Assembly (NCBI GenBank): GCA_023444705.1
Contig: JAEXMB010000054.1
Location: 1 to 42,427, forward strand
Length of the DNA: 42,427 nt
Direction of reading: 5' to 3'
Source of the DNA: Pseudomonadota bacterium
Lineage (GTDB): Bacteria > Pseudomonadota > Alphaproteobacteria > Micavibrionales > UBA2020
Part shown: positions 7,162 through 15,167 of the stretch, piece after piece
How the letters are laid out: the number at the start of each line of letters is the position of its first letter
Numbering within the stretch: the stretch's first letter is position 1
The notes under the pieces: generated by a model
Told to the model about the DNA's origin: nothing
The model's input: the letters and a program-made list of their open reading frames with translations, nothing else
Database searches by the model: none
Position numbers and translations under genes: made by a program

Positions 7162-8679
7162 TTACCGTAGCGCCTTCTGGCGGCGGCGCTGGACGGAGGA
7201 GGCGATTTTCATCGCTTCGCGGTATTTGGCGACAGTGCGCCGCGCGATGTCGATGCCCTCTTTGGTCAGGTGGCTGACGATGTCGTCGTCGGAGAGAATC
7301 GCATCCGCGCTTTCGCCATCCACCAGCGCCTTGATGCGGGCCTTGATCGCCTCGGCCGAAAAGGCACCGGCACCGTCGGTCGACGACACGCCGCTGGAAA
7401 AGAAGTATTTCAGCTCGAACACGCCGCGCGGAGTGCCAAGGTATTTGCTGGTGGTGACACGGCTGACGGTGCTTTCGTGCATGCCGATGGCCGCCGCCAC
7501 GTCCTTGAGCGCAAGGGGCTTGAGGTATTCGACGCCGTAGGTAAAGAACGCTTCCTGCTGTTCGATGATCTGGCCTGCGACCTTGAGGATGGTCTGCGCG
7601 CGCTGATCGAGCGCCTTGACCAGCCAGCTGGCATTGGCCATCTGGTCGGACAAAAACGCCTTGGCCTGTTTGTCGCGCGCGCTGTTGTTGATCTCGGCGT
7701 AATAGGTTTTGTTGACCAGCACACGCGGCAGCGTGTCGTTGTTCAGCTCGACCGACCAGCCGCCACCCTTTGATTTCGGCAGGGGGCGCATCAGCACGTC
7801 GGGCACCACGGTCTGCACGACGATGTTGTCAAACGCAAGGCCGGGCTTGGGGTTGAGCGCGCGGATCTCCCCGATCATGTCCTTGAGGTCGTCGTCATCA
7901 ACGGCGCAGACCTCGCGCAGTTTTTTCAAATCATGGCTGGCGAGCATATCAAGATTGCCAAGCAGTTTTTGCATGGCGGGATCAAGACGGTCTTGCTCGC
8001 GCAGCTGCAGCGCCAGACATTCCGACAGATTGCGCGCGAACAGGCCTGCCGGGTCCATGCGCTGCAACACGTCCAGCACCGCCTCCACACGTTCGTGCGT
8101 GGTGCCAAGGCGTTCGGCCAACGCTGCAAGGTCGGTGCGGATATAGCCCGATTCATCAAGGTAGTCGAGCAGCACACTGGCAATCGCGCGGTCACCCGCA
8201 CTGTCGAATTCAAGCTGGATCTGTTCCAGCAAATGGTCGCGCAGGCTGGTTTCCTGCGCCATCGTGTTTTCAAACGAAAACTCGCTGTCTTCGAATTTCA
8301 GGCTGCCGCCCTTGCCCACATCGGCAAAGCTGTTGGTGGCAAAGGCGTCATAGCCGCCGTCATGCTGGGCCATGTCGCTGGCGTCGCTGCGGCCTTCGTC
8401 CGCATAGCTGCTGTCATAGGCTTCTTCCATGCTGCCGCTACCGGCACGTTCCTCGCCGGCGTGGCTGTCGCCGTCGCTGGCTTGCTCCGACGGCAGGTCG
8501 GGGCGCTCGGACGCCAGGCTGTCGTCACGCTCGAGCAGGGGGTTTTTCTCGATCTCGGCTTCGACGAATTCGGCCAGCTCGAGGTTTGACATCTGCAACA
8601 GCTTGATCGCCTGTTGCAGCTGCGGTGTCATTGTCAGGGTCTGACCCTGCCTGAGTTCTAAACGCGGATTGATCGCCAT
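7162..8679 (-). CDS. rpoN: RNA polymerase sigma-54 factor
   Basis: 505 aa. Region I, which binds activators and core, is at the N-terminus (QTLTMTPQLQQAIKLLQMSN and following, to about residue 50). An acidic, variable region II spans about residues 50-120. The core-binding and HTH regions follow (ALKDVAAAIGMHESTVSRVT around residue 395). The RpoN box ARRTVAKYRE lies near the C-terminus and reads the -24 element. The gene sits downstream of lptB, with two small genes in between, and before hpf and ptsN. A candidate sigma-54 promoter lies at 34279-34294 in this same window. Confidence 0.96.
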   Translation of the reverse strand: MAINPRLELRQGQTLTMTPQLQQAIKLLQMSNLELAEFVEAEIEKNPLLERDDSLASERPDLPSEQASDGDSHAGEERAGSGSMEEAYDSSYADEGRSDASDMAQHDGGYDAFATNSFADVGKGGSLKFEDSEFSFENTMAQETSLRDHLLEQIQLEFDSAGDRAIASVLLDYLDESGYIRTDLAALAERLGTTHERVEAVLDVLQRMDPAGLFARNLSECLALQLREQDRLDPAMQKLLGNLDMLASHDLKKLREVCAVDDDDLKDMIGEIRALNPKPGLAFDNIVVQTVVPDVLMRPLPKSKGGGWSVELNNDTLPRVLVNKTYYAEINNSARDKQAKAFLSDQMANASWLVKALDQRAQTILKVAGQIIEQQEAFFTYGVEYLKPLALKDVAAAIGMHESTVSRVTTSKYLGTPRGVFELKYFFSSGVSSTDGAGAFSAEAIKARIKALVDGESADAILSDDDIVSHLTKEGIDIARRTVAKYREAMKIASSVQRRRQKALR

Positions 8680-8721
8680 AAACGTCCCCTGTCATCAATA
8701 TAGACAGGGCGACGGCAAAAG

Positions 8722-9279
8722 TCACGGTTTTGCGGCAGGCAACAGCTTGATCATTGTCTGCTGGGCCATCGTCGCATTGGCGATAACGATCCTGTTGCCG
8801 TCATCGCTACGCAACGTGGTATAGCCAAGGGAAATATCCTCGACCTCGCCCACGGCGCATTGATCCGCCGTCGGTGCCATAACTTGCAGGCGGTCGCCAC
8901 GGCGAAAAGGCTTGTAGAGGACAAGGCTGATCCCGGCAACAAGGTTGCTCAGCGTGCTTTGCGCGGCAAAGCCGATCACGACGGACACCAGACTGACCCC
9001 CGCCAGCAGGGCCGTGCCCAGACGATGCAGCGCCGGAACAAGATGCGCATACAGCGTGGCCATCACCAGCCAGAGCATCAGCACGACCAGATGGCTGAGA
9101 AACGTTAACGTGATCTGGTCCACGCGCTCGTCGCGGTCATGACGCACGGCAACCGCAATCAGACGGCGCATTAAAACCGAGAGAAGCAAGCCCAGCGCAA
9201 GCAAAATACCCGCAAGCAGCAAGGCCCCCATCAGGGTTTGCGGATCAAAAAAGGCCAGTTTTTCCTCAAGCGCCTGCAT
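8722..9279 (-). CDS. Short MscS-family mechanosensitive channel-like protein
   Basis: 185 aa, shorter than classic MscS (about 286 aa). There are three hydrophobic segments: about residues 17-37, 58-82 and the pore-type helix 88-115 (Gly/Ala-rich, VSLVSVVIGFAAQSTLSNLVAG). A short beta domain follows (LYKPFRRGDRLQVM, GEVEDISLGYTTLRSDDGNRIVIANA). The C-terminal vestibule domain is missing, so it is a minimal member or a truncated paralog. The pore helix and FRRGD are family hallmarks. It lies between the VOC-like gene and rpoN on the same strand and is probably cotranscribed. Its role would be osmotic protection of the inner membrane. Confidence 0.8.
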   Translation of the reverse strand: MQALEEKLAFFDPQTLMGALLLAGILLALGLLLSVLMRRLIAVAVRHDRDERVDQITLTFLSHLVVLMLWLVMATLYAHLVPALHRLGTALLAGVSLVSVVIGFAAQSTLSNLVAGISLVLYKPFRRGDRLQVMAPTADQCAVGEVEDISLGYTTLRSDDGNRIVIANATMAQQTMIKLLPAAKP

Positions 9280-9323
9280 CGAAAAAATCCTTCACACTAC
9301 TTCACACTATAGGAAGTTATGCG

Positions 9324-9749
9324 TCACGCGCGCGGCGCCATCTGGGCCGCATGCTGGGACTGATAGCGAAACGTCATGCCCGCATCCTGCGAGGCAAGGC
9401 GCACAGCTTCGGGTAGCCCTGCAACGCTGTAGCCGATATTGGCCACACCGTCATACCCCTGTTGCTCAAGGCGTGGCTCGACCAGTTCAAGCCACTCCAG
9501 ACGCTGGCCGTCGCCTTCAAGCGGCTGCGCCAGACGGCACCAGGTAATTTCCTTGCCCTTGAATATTTCTTGCGTCACCACGCCTAATTCGCGTGCGGCG
9601 GCAACATAGCGTGCATAAGCGTCAAGGGTGGTAAATTTCAGACATACGTGGCTGAGTACGGCTGACTTGGCACCGCCCTGCCAGCGTTGCGCGCCCTCGC
9701 GGGCATAGGCGTTGAAGGCGGCGGTCATTTGCTGTTTGAGCGCACTCAT
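9324..9749 (-). CDS. VOC/YecM-like small protein
   Basis: 141 aa. The SHVCLKFTTLDAYARYVAAARELG start and the later WCRLAQPL, LEWLELVEPR segments resemble one half of a vicinal-oxygen-chelate fold, close in pattern to the YecM group (where the start reads DHISLRC). The usual metal residues are not clearly all present, so catalysis is uncertain. It starts 10 bases after the lptB stop and precedes the MscS-like gene, so it looks like part of the lpt operon. The family call is weak and rests on pattern similarity from memory. Confidence 0.5.
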   Translation of the reverse strand: MSALKQQMTAAFNAYAREGAQRWQGGAKSAVLSHVCLKFTTLDAYARYVAAARELGVVTQEIFKGKEITWCRLAQPLEGDGQRLEWLELVEPRLEQQGYDGVANIGYSVAGLPEAVRLASQDAGMTFRYQSQHAAQMAPRA

Positions 9750-9759
9750 GAAACAGTCC

Positions 9760-10545
9760 CTACAGGCTGAATTTTTCGCCCAGATAGACGCGGCGGACGT
9801 CCTTGTGGTTGACGATGTCGGCAGGCTTGCCTTCCATCAGCACCTGCCCGCCGTGCAAAATATAGGCGCGGTCGACGATATCAAGCGTATCGCGCACGTT
9901 GTGATCGGTAATCAGCACACCGATGTTGCGGTTCTTGAGGTGCTTGACCAGATCGCGGATGTCGGCCACTGCGATGGGGTCGATCCCCGCCAGCGGTTCG
10001 TCCAGCAACACGAATTGCGGGCGTGTTGCAAGTGCGCGGGCGATTTCCACGCGGCGGCGCTCCCCGCCCGACAGGGCGACGGCGGGCGTGTTGCGCAGGT
10101 GCGTGACCGAAAATTCGGCCAGCAGTTCTTCAAGCATATGTTCGCGACGGTGGTGGTCTTCTTCGACCACCTGCAAGACGCTGCGGATGTTGTCCTCGAC
10201 ACTCAGGCCGCGAAAGATCGACGATTCCTGCGGCAGGTAGCTGATGCCCATGCGCGCGCGGCGGTACATCGGCAGCGTCGTGATGTCCTTGCCGTCCAGG
10301 CGGATATGTCCGCTGTCGGGGTCGATCAGGCCGGTGACGATGTAAAAACAGGTGGTCTTGCCCGCACCGTTGGGGCCAAGCAGGCCCACAGCCTCGCCAC
10401 GCTTGACGGTGAGCGAGACATCGCGCAACACCGGGCGGCGCTTGTAGCGCTTCATCAGGTGTTCGACCACCAGCCCGTTTTGCGTCGGCAAAGGCTTGAG
10501 CGCTTCGGGTTTGTTTTCAACGACGGTGTCTTGTGTATCGCTCAT
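9760..10545 (-). CDS. lptB: LPS export ABC transporter ATP-binding protein
   Basis: 261 aa cytoplasmic ATPase of the LptB2FG exporter, which drives LPS from the inner membrane to the Lpt bridge. Walker A is GLLGPNGAGKTT (about residue 54), the Q-loop region YLPQESSIFRGLSVEDNIR is typical of LptB, the signature is LSGGERRRVEIARAL, and Walker B is FVLLDEPLAGIDP. The N-terminal extension of about 25 residues before LVVEHLMKRY is common in alphaproteobacteria. The start overlaps the lptA stop by 4 bases (ATGA), so the two are translationally coupled. Confidence 0.96.
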   Translation of the reverse strand: MSDTQDTVVENKPEALKPLPTQNGLVVEHLMKRYKRRPVLRDVSLTVKRGEAVGLLGPNGAGKTTCFYIVTGLIDPDSGHIRLDGKDITTLPMYRRARMGISYLPQESSIFRGLSVEDNIRSVLQVVEEDHHRREHMLEELLAEFSVTHLRNTPAVALSGGERRRVEIARALATRPQFVLLDEPLAGIDPIAVADIRDLVKHLKNRNIGVLITDHNVRDTLDIVDRAYILHGGQVLMEGKPADIVNHKDVRRVYLGEKFSL

Positions 10546-11801
10546 GGGTTCAGGTCCGGTTTATCGACAGCCACAGGCGTGCTTGATTGCGTCGGGTTGA
10601 CGGCATTGGCAGGCGGCACGGCAAAAGGCTCGGGCGGCAGCTCAAGGGTTTCGCCCTGTTCCTCTTGCGGGGATGATGTAGGTGCCGCCACGTCTTTGGC
10701 AACTGCCTCTTGCTGTGCGGGCGAAACAGGCTCGCCCACGGGGGTTTGCTCCCTGACGGCCTCTTGCGCATCCGCTTTGACGGCGTCGGTGACGACATCC
10801 TGCGCGGGCAGAGGTGCAGGTGCTGCGGCAGGCGGCGTAGCAGCGGGCGCGACAGCTTCGGCCGGAGCAACTTCGTCCACAATCGATGGCGATTTTTTGA
10901 TTTCAGCAGGTGGTGCGACAACGGCGGCAGCGGGCACGACCGGCGCCGGTGTGACAACCGGTGCTGCGGCCTGCGCAGTCTGATCCTTGGGATAGAACAC
11001 GCCCTTGACGCGGCCCGTCGTGGCGGAGCCGTAAAGCTGGCTGACGCCGGTTTTCATGTCGACGGTGGCGCGGCTGCCTTCAAGGCGGTTCTTGCCCTGC
11101 GTGATGACGACGTTGCCGGTCAGCTCTGCCGTCTGGCTGGCGGCGCGATAGACACCCTTGCTGCCGGTGATGGTTTCACGCACGGTCTTGATGGTGACAG
11201 CGCCCGTCGCCGTAACGACGTCAAGCCCGCGCTTGCCATCGGCCTGCGTTGCAAAGGTCGCGGTCAGGCTTTCGGCCTGCAGGCTGTCATTGGGGCGGGT
11301 CAGCCTGGCGTCGCCTTCTGCTGTCATGCGGCCGTCGTTGGCGGCATAGGTCAGGCGGTCGCGCGCGGTCAGCGTTTCGCCGGGCGTCATCACGCGCAGG
11401 TCACCGCCGGTCAGTACCGCAACACCCGCGCCAAGGTCATAGACCGCCTTGTCGCCATAAGCGGTATAGGGGGGCGAGGTCAGCACGACGTTGCCCTCGG
11501 CCGTGACTTCGCGGATATCGCTGCTGCTGCCGCCCGCATCATAGCGCGCGGTCAGGACATCGCTGGTAACTTTCATGTCGCCCTGGCGCGCTTCGGCGCG
11601 GCCCTTGGCGGTATAGGTATGGGCGGTGCGGTCCCACACCAGGCCTTTGTCGGCGGAAATTTCAACAGGCGCACCGCTGTTGAGCGCGGGCGCGCTGTCC
11701 TGCACTGCGGCTGCGGGTTCGCCAGCAATAACGTCCTGCGCCAGCGCAGGCGCTGCCAGCACCGTCATCATCGCACATGTCAGCAGCAGACGGCGGATCA
11801 T
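10542..11801 (-). CDS. lptA: LptA-like periplasmic LPS transport protein with long C-terminal tail
   Basis: 419 aa, about twice the usual LptA length. A signal peptide is clear (MIRRLLLTCAMMTVLAAPALAQ, cut after AQA-like site around residue 22). Residues about 45-270 form OstA/LptA beta-jellyroll repeats with alternating short strands (VEISADKGLVWD, YTAKGRAEARQGDMKVTSD, TAEGNVVLTSP, LTGNVVITQGKNRLEG). Residues about 280-419 are a low-complexity Ala/Pro/Val/Glu tail without predicted fold. It overlaps lptB and lptC by 4 bases on each side. It forms the periplasmic bridge for LPS; the role of the tail is unknown. Confidence 0.9.
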   Translation of the reverse strand: MIRRLLLTCAMMTVLAAPALAQDVIAGEPAAAVQDSAPALNSGAPVEISADKGLVWDRTAHTYTAKGRAEARQGDMKVTSDVLTARYDAGGSSSDIREVTAEGNVVLTSPPYTAYGDKAVYDLGAGVAVLTGGDLRVMTPGETLTARDRLTYAANDGRMTAEGDARLTRPNDSLQAESLTATFATQADGKRGLDVVTATGAVTIKTVRETITGSKGVYRAASQTAELTGNVVITQGKNRLEGSRATVDMKTGVSQLYGSATTGRVKGVFYPKDQTAQAAAPVVTPAPVVPAAAVVAPPAEIKKSPSIVDEVAPAEAVAPAATPPAAAPAPLPAQDVVTDAVKADAQEAVREQTPVGEPVSPAQQEAVAKDVAAPTSSPQEEQGETLELPPEPFAVPPANAVNPTQSSTPVAVDKPDLNP

Positions 11802-12526
11802 GGTGCGGTATCCTTTTTGGCGGGCAGGGTCAGGGTGGTGCGGCCCTCGAAAATCACGCGCTGGCCGCCGTCTTCAAGGCGCAGGCCCTCGGCATCGACC
11901 GTGCCATCGGGACCACGGCCCTTGACCGGCGTATCGCTGACCAGTGCGTTGTCGTCAAGATCGACGTTGACGTTGTCGACCCACAGCTCGTTGCCCGCCT
12001 GATCGGACAGCGTCACGCCGCCGGTCAGGTCAAGCGTTGCGCTGTCTTGCACAAAGCGCCCGCCGGTGGCGGAAAGTTCAAGCGACTTGTTGCCCGACAT
12101 GGTCAGTGCGGCCTTGGGACGCACCAGATCGACGGTTTCGCCTGTCGTGGGGTTGAGATCGTTCGCATTGGCATCGGGCGGCAACACGCGCAGGGCTTTG
12201 TCGGCGGTCAGCACAAAGGGACGGCCTTGCGTATCCATGCCTTCATAGCGCGCACCTTCAAGCGCGCTTTGGCCGGGCAGAGTGCGCTCTTCCGCGGGCA
12301 GTTGCGACAGGTGGTCCTGCATGGGGTTTTTCATCAGCGTCGCGATGACGATGCCCGCCAGCACAAGAGCTGCCGCCGGCAGGGCATAACGGCCCGCGCG
12401 CACGATCACGGTATAAACGGGGCCGTGGGCCGACAGGCGGTGCGCGCGTGCAAAACCGCCGGGTGCGACACCCGTCGAATTACGCCATGCTGTCAGCTTT
12501 TTGTTGTTCACGGCCAGAACCGCCAT
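11798..12526 (-). CDS. lptC: LPS export protein LptC
   Basis: 242 aa bitopic inner-membrane protein. A cytoplasmic N-terminal part of about 45 residues precedes one membrane helix (ALPAAALVLAGIVIATLM, about residues 47-65), followed by a periplasmic beta-jellyroll (LEGARYEGMDTQGRPFVLTA, LELSATGGRFVQDSATLDLTGGV). It hands LPS from LptB2FG to LptA. The ribosome-binding site AGGATAGGAA precedes the ATG. It overlaps lptA by 4 bases and follows kdsD, the usual alphaproteobacterial order. Confidence 0.92.
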   Translation of the reverse strand: MAVLAVNNKKLTAWRNSTGVAPGGFARAHRLSAHGPVYTVIVRAGRYALPAAALVLAGIVIATLMKNPMQDHLSQLPAEERTLPGQSALEGARYEGMDTQGRPFVLTADKALRVLPPDANANDLNPTTGETVDLVRPKAALTMSGNKSLELSATGGRFVQDSATLDLTGGVTLSDQAGNELWVDNVNVDLDDNALVSDTPVKGRGPDGTVDAEGLRLEDGGQRVIFEGRTTLTLPAKKDTAP

Positions 12527-12561
12527 TTCCTATCCTTGTCGTTGCGGGCGCGGGGTGCGCT

Positions 12562-13605
12562 TCACGCGAAACCGGCGCGCAGGCAGTCGTGCAGGTGCAA
12601 CAGGCCAACGGGTTTTTGCGCGCCGTCGACCACGATCAGCGCGGTGATCTGGCGTCTGGGCTGACCGTCCTTGCCGCTGAGGCCGTTCATCACCGCCATC
12701 GCTTCGGCGACCAGCATGGTAACATCGGCGGTGCGCGGCGCTGTGGTCATGATCGACGATGCGGCGGCGGTGTTCTGATTGGCCAGCAGGTCGGGCGTGG
12801 CCAGCAAGGCGCGGCGGATGTCACCGTCGGTGATGATGCCCGCCAGCGTGCCGTCATCGTTGGTCAGCGCCACGCAGCCAAAGGTTTTTTCACTGATGAC
12901 CTTAACCGCCTGCGCCACGGTGGCGCTGGCAGGCGCGACAGGGAGCTTGTCGCCGCTGTGCATGATTTCATCGACACGCATCAGCTGCTGGCCGAGCTTG
13001 CCGCCGGGATGATAGACGCGGAAATCGTTGGCGGTGAAACCCTTGCGCTCCAGCAGTGCGACGGCCAGCGCGTCGCCAAGCGCAAGGCTGAGCGTGGTGG
13101 ACGTGGTGGGCGCAAGGCCGTTGGGGCAAGCCTCGGGCGCTTGCGGCAATTGCAGCAGCACATCGCATTTGCTGCCAAGGGTTGATTGCGGCTTGCTGGT
13201 CACGCCGATCAGCGGGATCGCATAGCGGCGGGTATATTCGATGAGGTCGTTCAGCTCGCGGCTTTCGCCCGAATTGGACAGCGCCATCACAACGTCGCCG
13301 CGCACGATCATGCCCATGTCGCCGTGGCTGGCTTCGGCCGGATGCACGAAGAAAGCGGGCGTGCCGGTCGATGCCATCGTTGCCGCGATCTTGCGCGCGA
13401 TGTGGCCCGACTTGCCCATGCCGGTGATGATGACGCGCCCTTCGGCCGAGGACATCAGGTCAAGTGCGGCGACGAAGCGCGCATCGAGTGTATTGGCCAG
13501 CTCGATCAGTGCCGCCGCTTCGGTTTTCAGCACGCGCACGCCGCTGTCGATGGCGGTGTCTGTGGTGTCAAGCGGGGTGGTTTTGCTGGCGCTGAGGCTG
13601 GTCAT
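12562..13605 (-). CDS. kdsD: D-arabinose 5-phosphate isomerase
   Basis: 347 aa SIS plus CBS protein of the KdsD/KpsF/GutQ family; makes arabinose 5-phosphate, the precursor of Kdo for LPS. The SIS domain occupies about residues 45-180 (VIITGMGKSGHIARKIAATM, HPAEASHGDMGMI, SNSGESRELNDLI). Two CBS domains follow (about residues 215-270 and 285-345; TDGDIRRAL, VDGAQKPVGLLHLHD). First gene of the kdsD-lptCAB operon; no strong ribosome-binding site is visible. Conserved residues of the isomerase are all present as far as I can judge by eye. Confidence 0.93.
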   Translation of the reverse strand: MTSLSASKTTPLDTTDTAIDSGVRVLKTEAAALIELANTLDARFVAALDLMSSAEGRVIITGMGKSGHIARKIAATMASTGTPAFFVHPAEASHGDMGMIVRGDVVMALSNSGESRELNDLIEYTRRYAIPLIGVTSKPQSTLGSKCDVLLQLPQAPEACPNGLAPTTSTTLSLALGDALAVALLERKGFTANDFRVYHPGGKLGQQLMRVDEIMHSGDKLPVAPASATVAQAVKVISEKTFGCVALTNDDGTLAGIITDGDIRRALLATPDLLANQNTAAASSIMTTAPRTADVTMLVAEAMAVMNGLSGKDGQPRRQITALIVVDGAQKPVGLLHLHDCLRAGFA

Positions 13606-13729
13606 GTGATGATACTCGTCAGGGGTAGGACTGCGCTGTTCTAAACAGCTTACAAAATAATCGGACTGGCGGATTTATCTATCAAAATCTTCATGTTATG
13701 TCAATTATTTCATCCTGAAACCTATCCGT

Positions 13730-13758
13730 TTGACATATTACACCTTCCTCCTTAAAAT
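13730..13758 (+). promoter_or_regulatory. Strong sigma-70-type promoter placed for a leaderless mRNA
   Basis: TTGACA at 13730-13735, a 17-base spacer, and TAAAAT at 13753-13758. This is close to the consensus. The ATG of the ankyrin gene is at 13767, only 8 bases after the -10 box, so transcription would start at or within a base or two of the start codon. No Shine-Dalgarno sequence lies between, in line with a leaderless message. Confidence 0.6.
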
Positions 13759-13766
13759 CCACGGCT

Positions 13767-14726
13767 ATGACCAGCGCGAATCCGCAATCCCTGACCCCGC
13801 AAGAGGCCACGGCGGCCCTGCATGCCCATCTGCTGTTGCCGATGGATGGGGTCAGCATGCCCGACCACTTGCTGGCGGGCGACCTGATCGACGCAGGCGC
13901 GGATATCAATGCCGCCGACCAGCAGGGCTATGCCCCCCTGCTGCGGTGCCTGAGCTGGAGCTACAGCAGCGACGACCCCGATGTTTTCAAGCAGGCCTGC
14001 CATGAAATGCTGGATGTCCTGCTGGCGCGCGGGGCCGATCTTGGTGCGCAGACACCCGATGGCAAAAGCAATGCCGACCTTGCCAGCCAGTGGCAGGACG
14101 CGCAGCTCGCCTCGAAAAAAATCGGGCGCGAGGCCTACCGCCGCAGCGACCCGGTCCTTGCCGCCGCGCTGCCGCGCATCTGCACCACGTGGCCCAAGCC
14201 GGGCGAGGTTGCCAGCGACGCCGTCAAAAAACGCTTCGTCTGCGCCTGCAGCAATGGCGAACTTGCAGAAATCACCTATACCCTGCACATCTACCCCGAT
14301 GCCGCCAACTGGCAGGTCGACCAGCCAAGCCACAAAGGTTGCACCGGCCTGATCGCCGGTATTTGCAGCGGCAAGCACAGGCAGGACATCACCCGGCTTT
14401 TCATCGCCAAGGGTGCGGACGTCAACCAGCGCAACGGCATCAACCGCACCGCCCTGCATTATGCCGCGATCAGCGATGACATCTGCGTCACCCTGCTGAT
14501 GCAGGCAGGGGCGGATGAAACGCTCTACGATGCGCAAGACCGCACCCCTTATGAACTGGCGCAGGCCCGCGCCAGCAGCGATGACCGCTGCCTGCGCGCG
14601 ATGGATGCCGTCATCGCCGCGCGCAAGCAGGCCGACAATGCACGCCTGGCCGCAGATGCGGCGCAACAGCGCAACATGGCTATTTTATCGCACCACCGCC
14701 GCGACGGCGTGAAATTCAAGCTATAG
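13767..14726 (+). CDS. Ankyrin-repeat protein A of a three-gene array
   Basis: 319 aa, no signal peptide. Two ankyrin blocks: an N-terminal one at about residues 35-100 (LIDAGADINAADQQGYAPLLRCL, LLARGADLGAQTPDGKS) and a C-terminal one at about 185-275 (LFIAKGADVNQRNGINRTALHYAA, LMQAGADETLYDAQDRTPYELA). Between them is a conserved spacer also seen in protein C (REAYRRSDP, TTWPKP). The protein ends in a basic helix and the tail R-R-D-G-V-K-F-K-L. Protein C is a full-length paralog and protein B a shortened one. Ankyrin folds mediate protein binding; the partner is unknown. ATG 13767 lacks a ribosome-binding site but sits right behind a strong promoter. Confidence 0.88.
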   Translation: MTSANPQSLTPQEATAALHAHLLLPMDGVSMPDHLLAGDLIDAGADINAADQQGYAPLLRCLSWSYSSDDPDVFKQACHEMLDVLLARGADLGAQTPDGKSNADLASQWQDAQLASKKIGREAYRRSDPVLAAALPRICTTWPKPGEVASDAVKKRFVCACSNGELAEITYTLHIYPDAANWQVDQPSHKGCTGLIAGICSGKHRQDITRLFIAKGADVNQRNGINRTALHYAAISDDICVTLLMQAGADETLYDAQDRTPYELAQARASSDDRCLRAMDAVIAARKQADNARLAADAAQQRNMAILSHHRRDGVKFKL

Positions 14727-14738
14727 GCACAAGCACAG

Positions 14739-15161
14739 ATGACACCGCAAGACGCCACTGAACGCCTGCACCAAGACATCCGCAACGCCGTCGACGAGGA
14801 AACGCGCTATGCCCCCGCGCGCGGCGTGGTGCGCGAATACATCGAAAAAGGCGCGGACATCAATGCCGTGATCGACGGCATGACGCCGGTGTTGCTGTGT
14901 CTGTCCCAGCCTTACGTACAGGAACATTCAGCCCCCTATAAAGGCCGGCTTGAAGGCGTGCTGGAAACGCTGCTCGATAACAACGTCGACCTGTCGTGCA
15001 AGACGCCGCAGGGCCTTGGCGTGCTTGACCTTGCCCTGCACTGGCAAGACGGCGGCAAGGCGTTCAAGCGGCTTGAACCGCTGGTCACGGCGGCACACGC
15101 GCGCATGACGGCAACGCTCACGCAACGCCACGGCAGCGATGGCGCAAGGTTCAAATTGTAG
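14739..15161 (+). CDS. Shortened ankyrin-repeat paralog B
   Basis: 140 aa. Residues about 25-115 match the N-terminal ankyrin block of its neighbours (YIEKGADINAVIDGMTPVLLCL, LLDNNVDLSCKTPQGLGVLDLALHWQD). The spacer and the second ankyrin block are absent: after AFKRLEPLV the sequence passes straight into a C-terminal helix and the tail G-S-D-G-A-R-F-K-L. It therefore looks like an internal deletion of a full-length paralog that kept both ends in frame. It starts 12 bases after gene A; no clear ribosome-binding site. Probably cotranscribed with A and C. Confidence 0.82.
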   Translation: MTPQDATERLHQDIRNAVDEETRYAPARGVVREYIEKGADINAVIDGMTPVLLCLSQPYVQEHSAPYKGRLEGVLETLLDNNVDLSCKTPQGLGVLDLALHWQDGGKAFKRLEPLVTAAHARMTATLTQRHGSDGARFKL

Positions 15162-15167
15162 GCCAGC

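Noticed and set aside
9712..12002. Long plus-strand open frames opposite lptB, lptA and lptC
   Set aside because: GC-rich antisense frames of well-supported lpt genes; translations are low-complexity and lack motifs.
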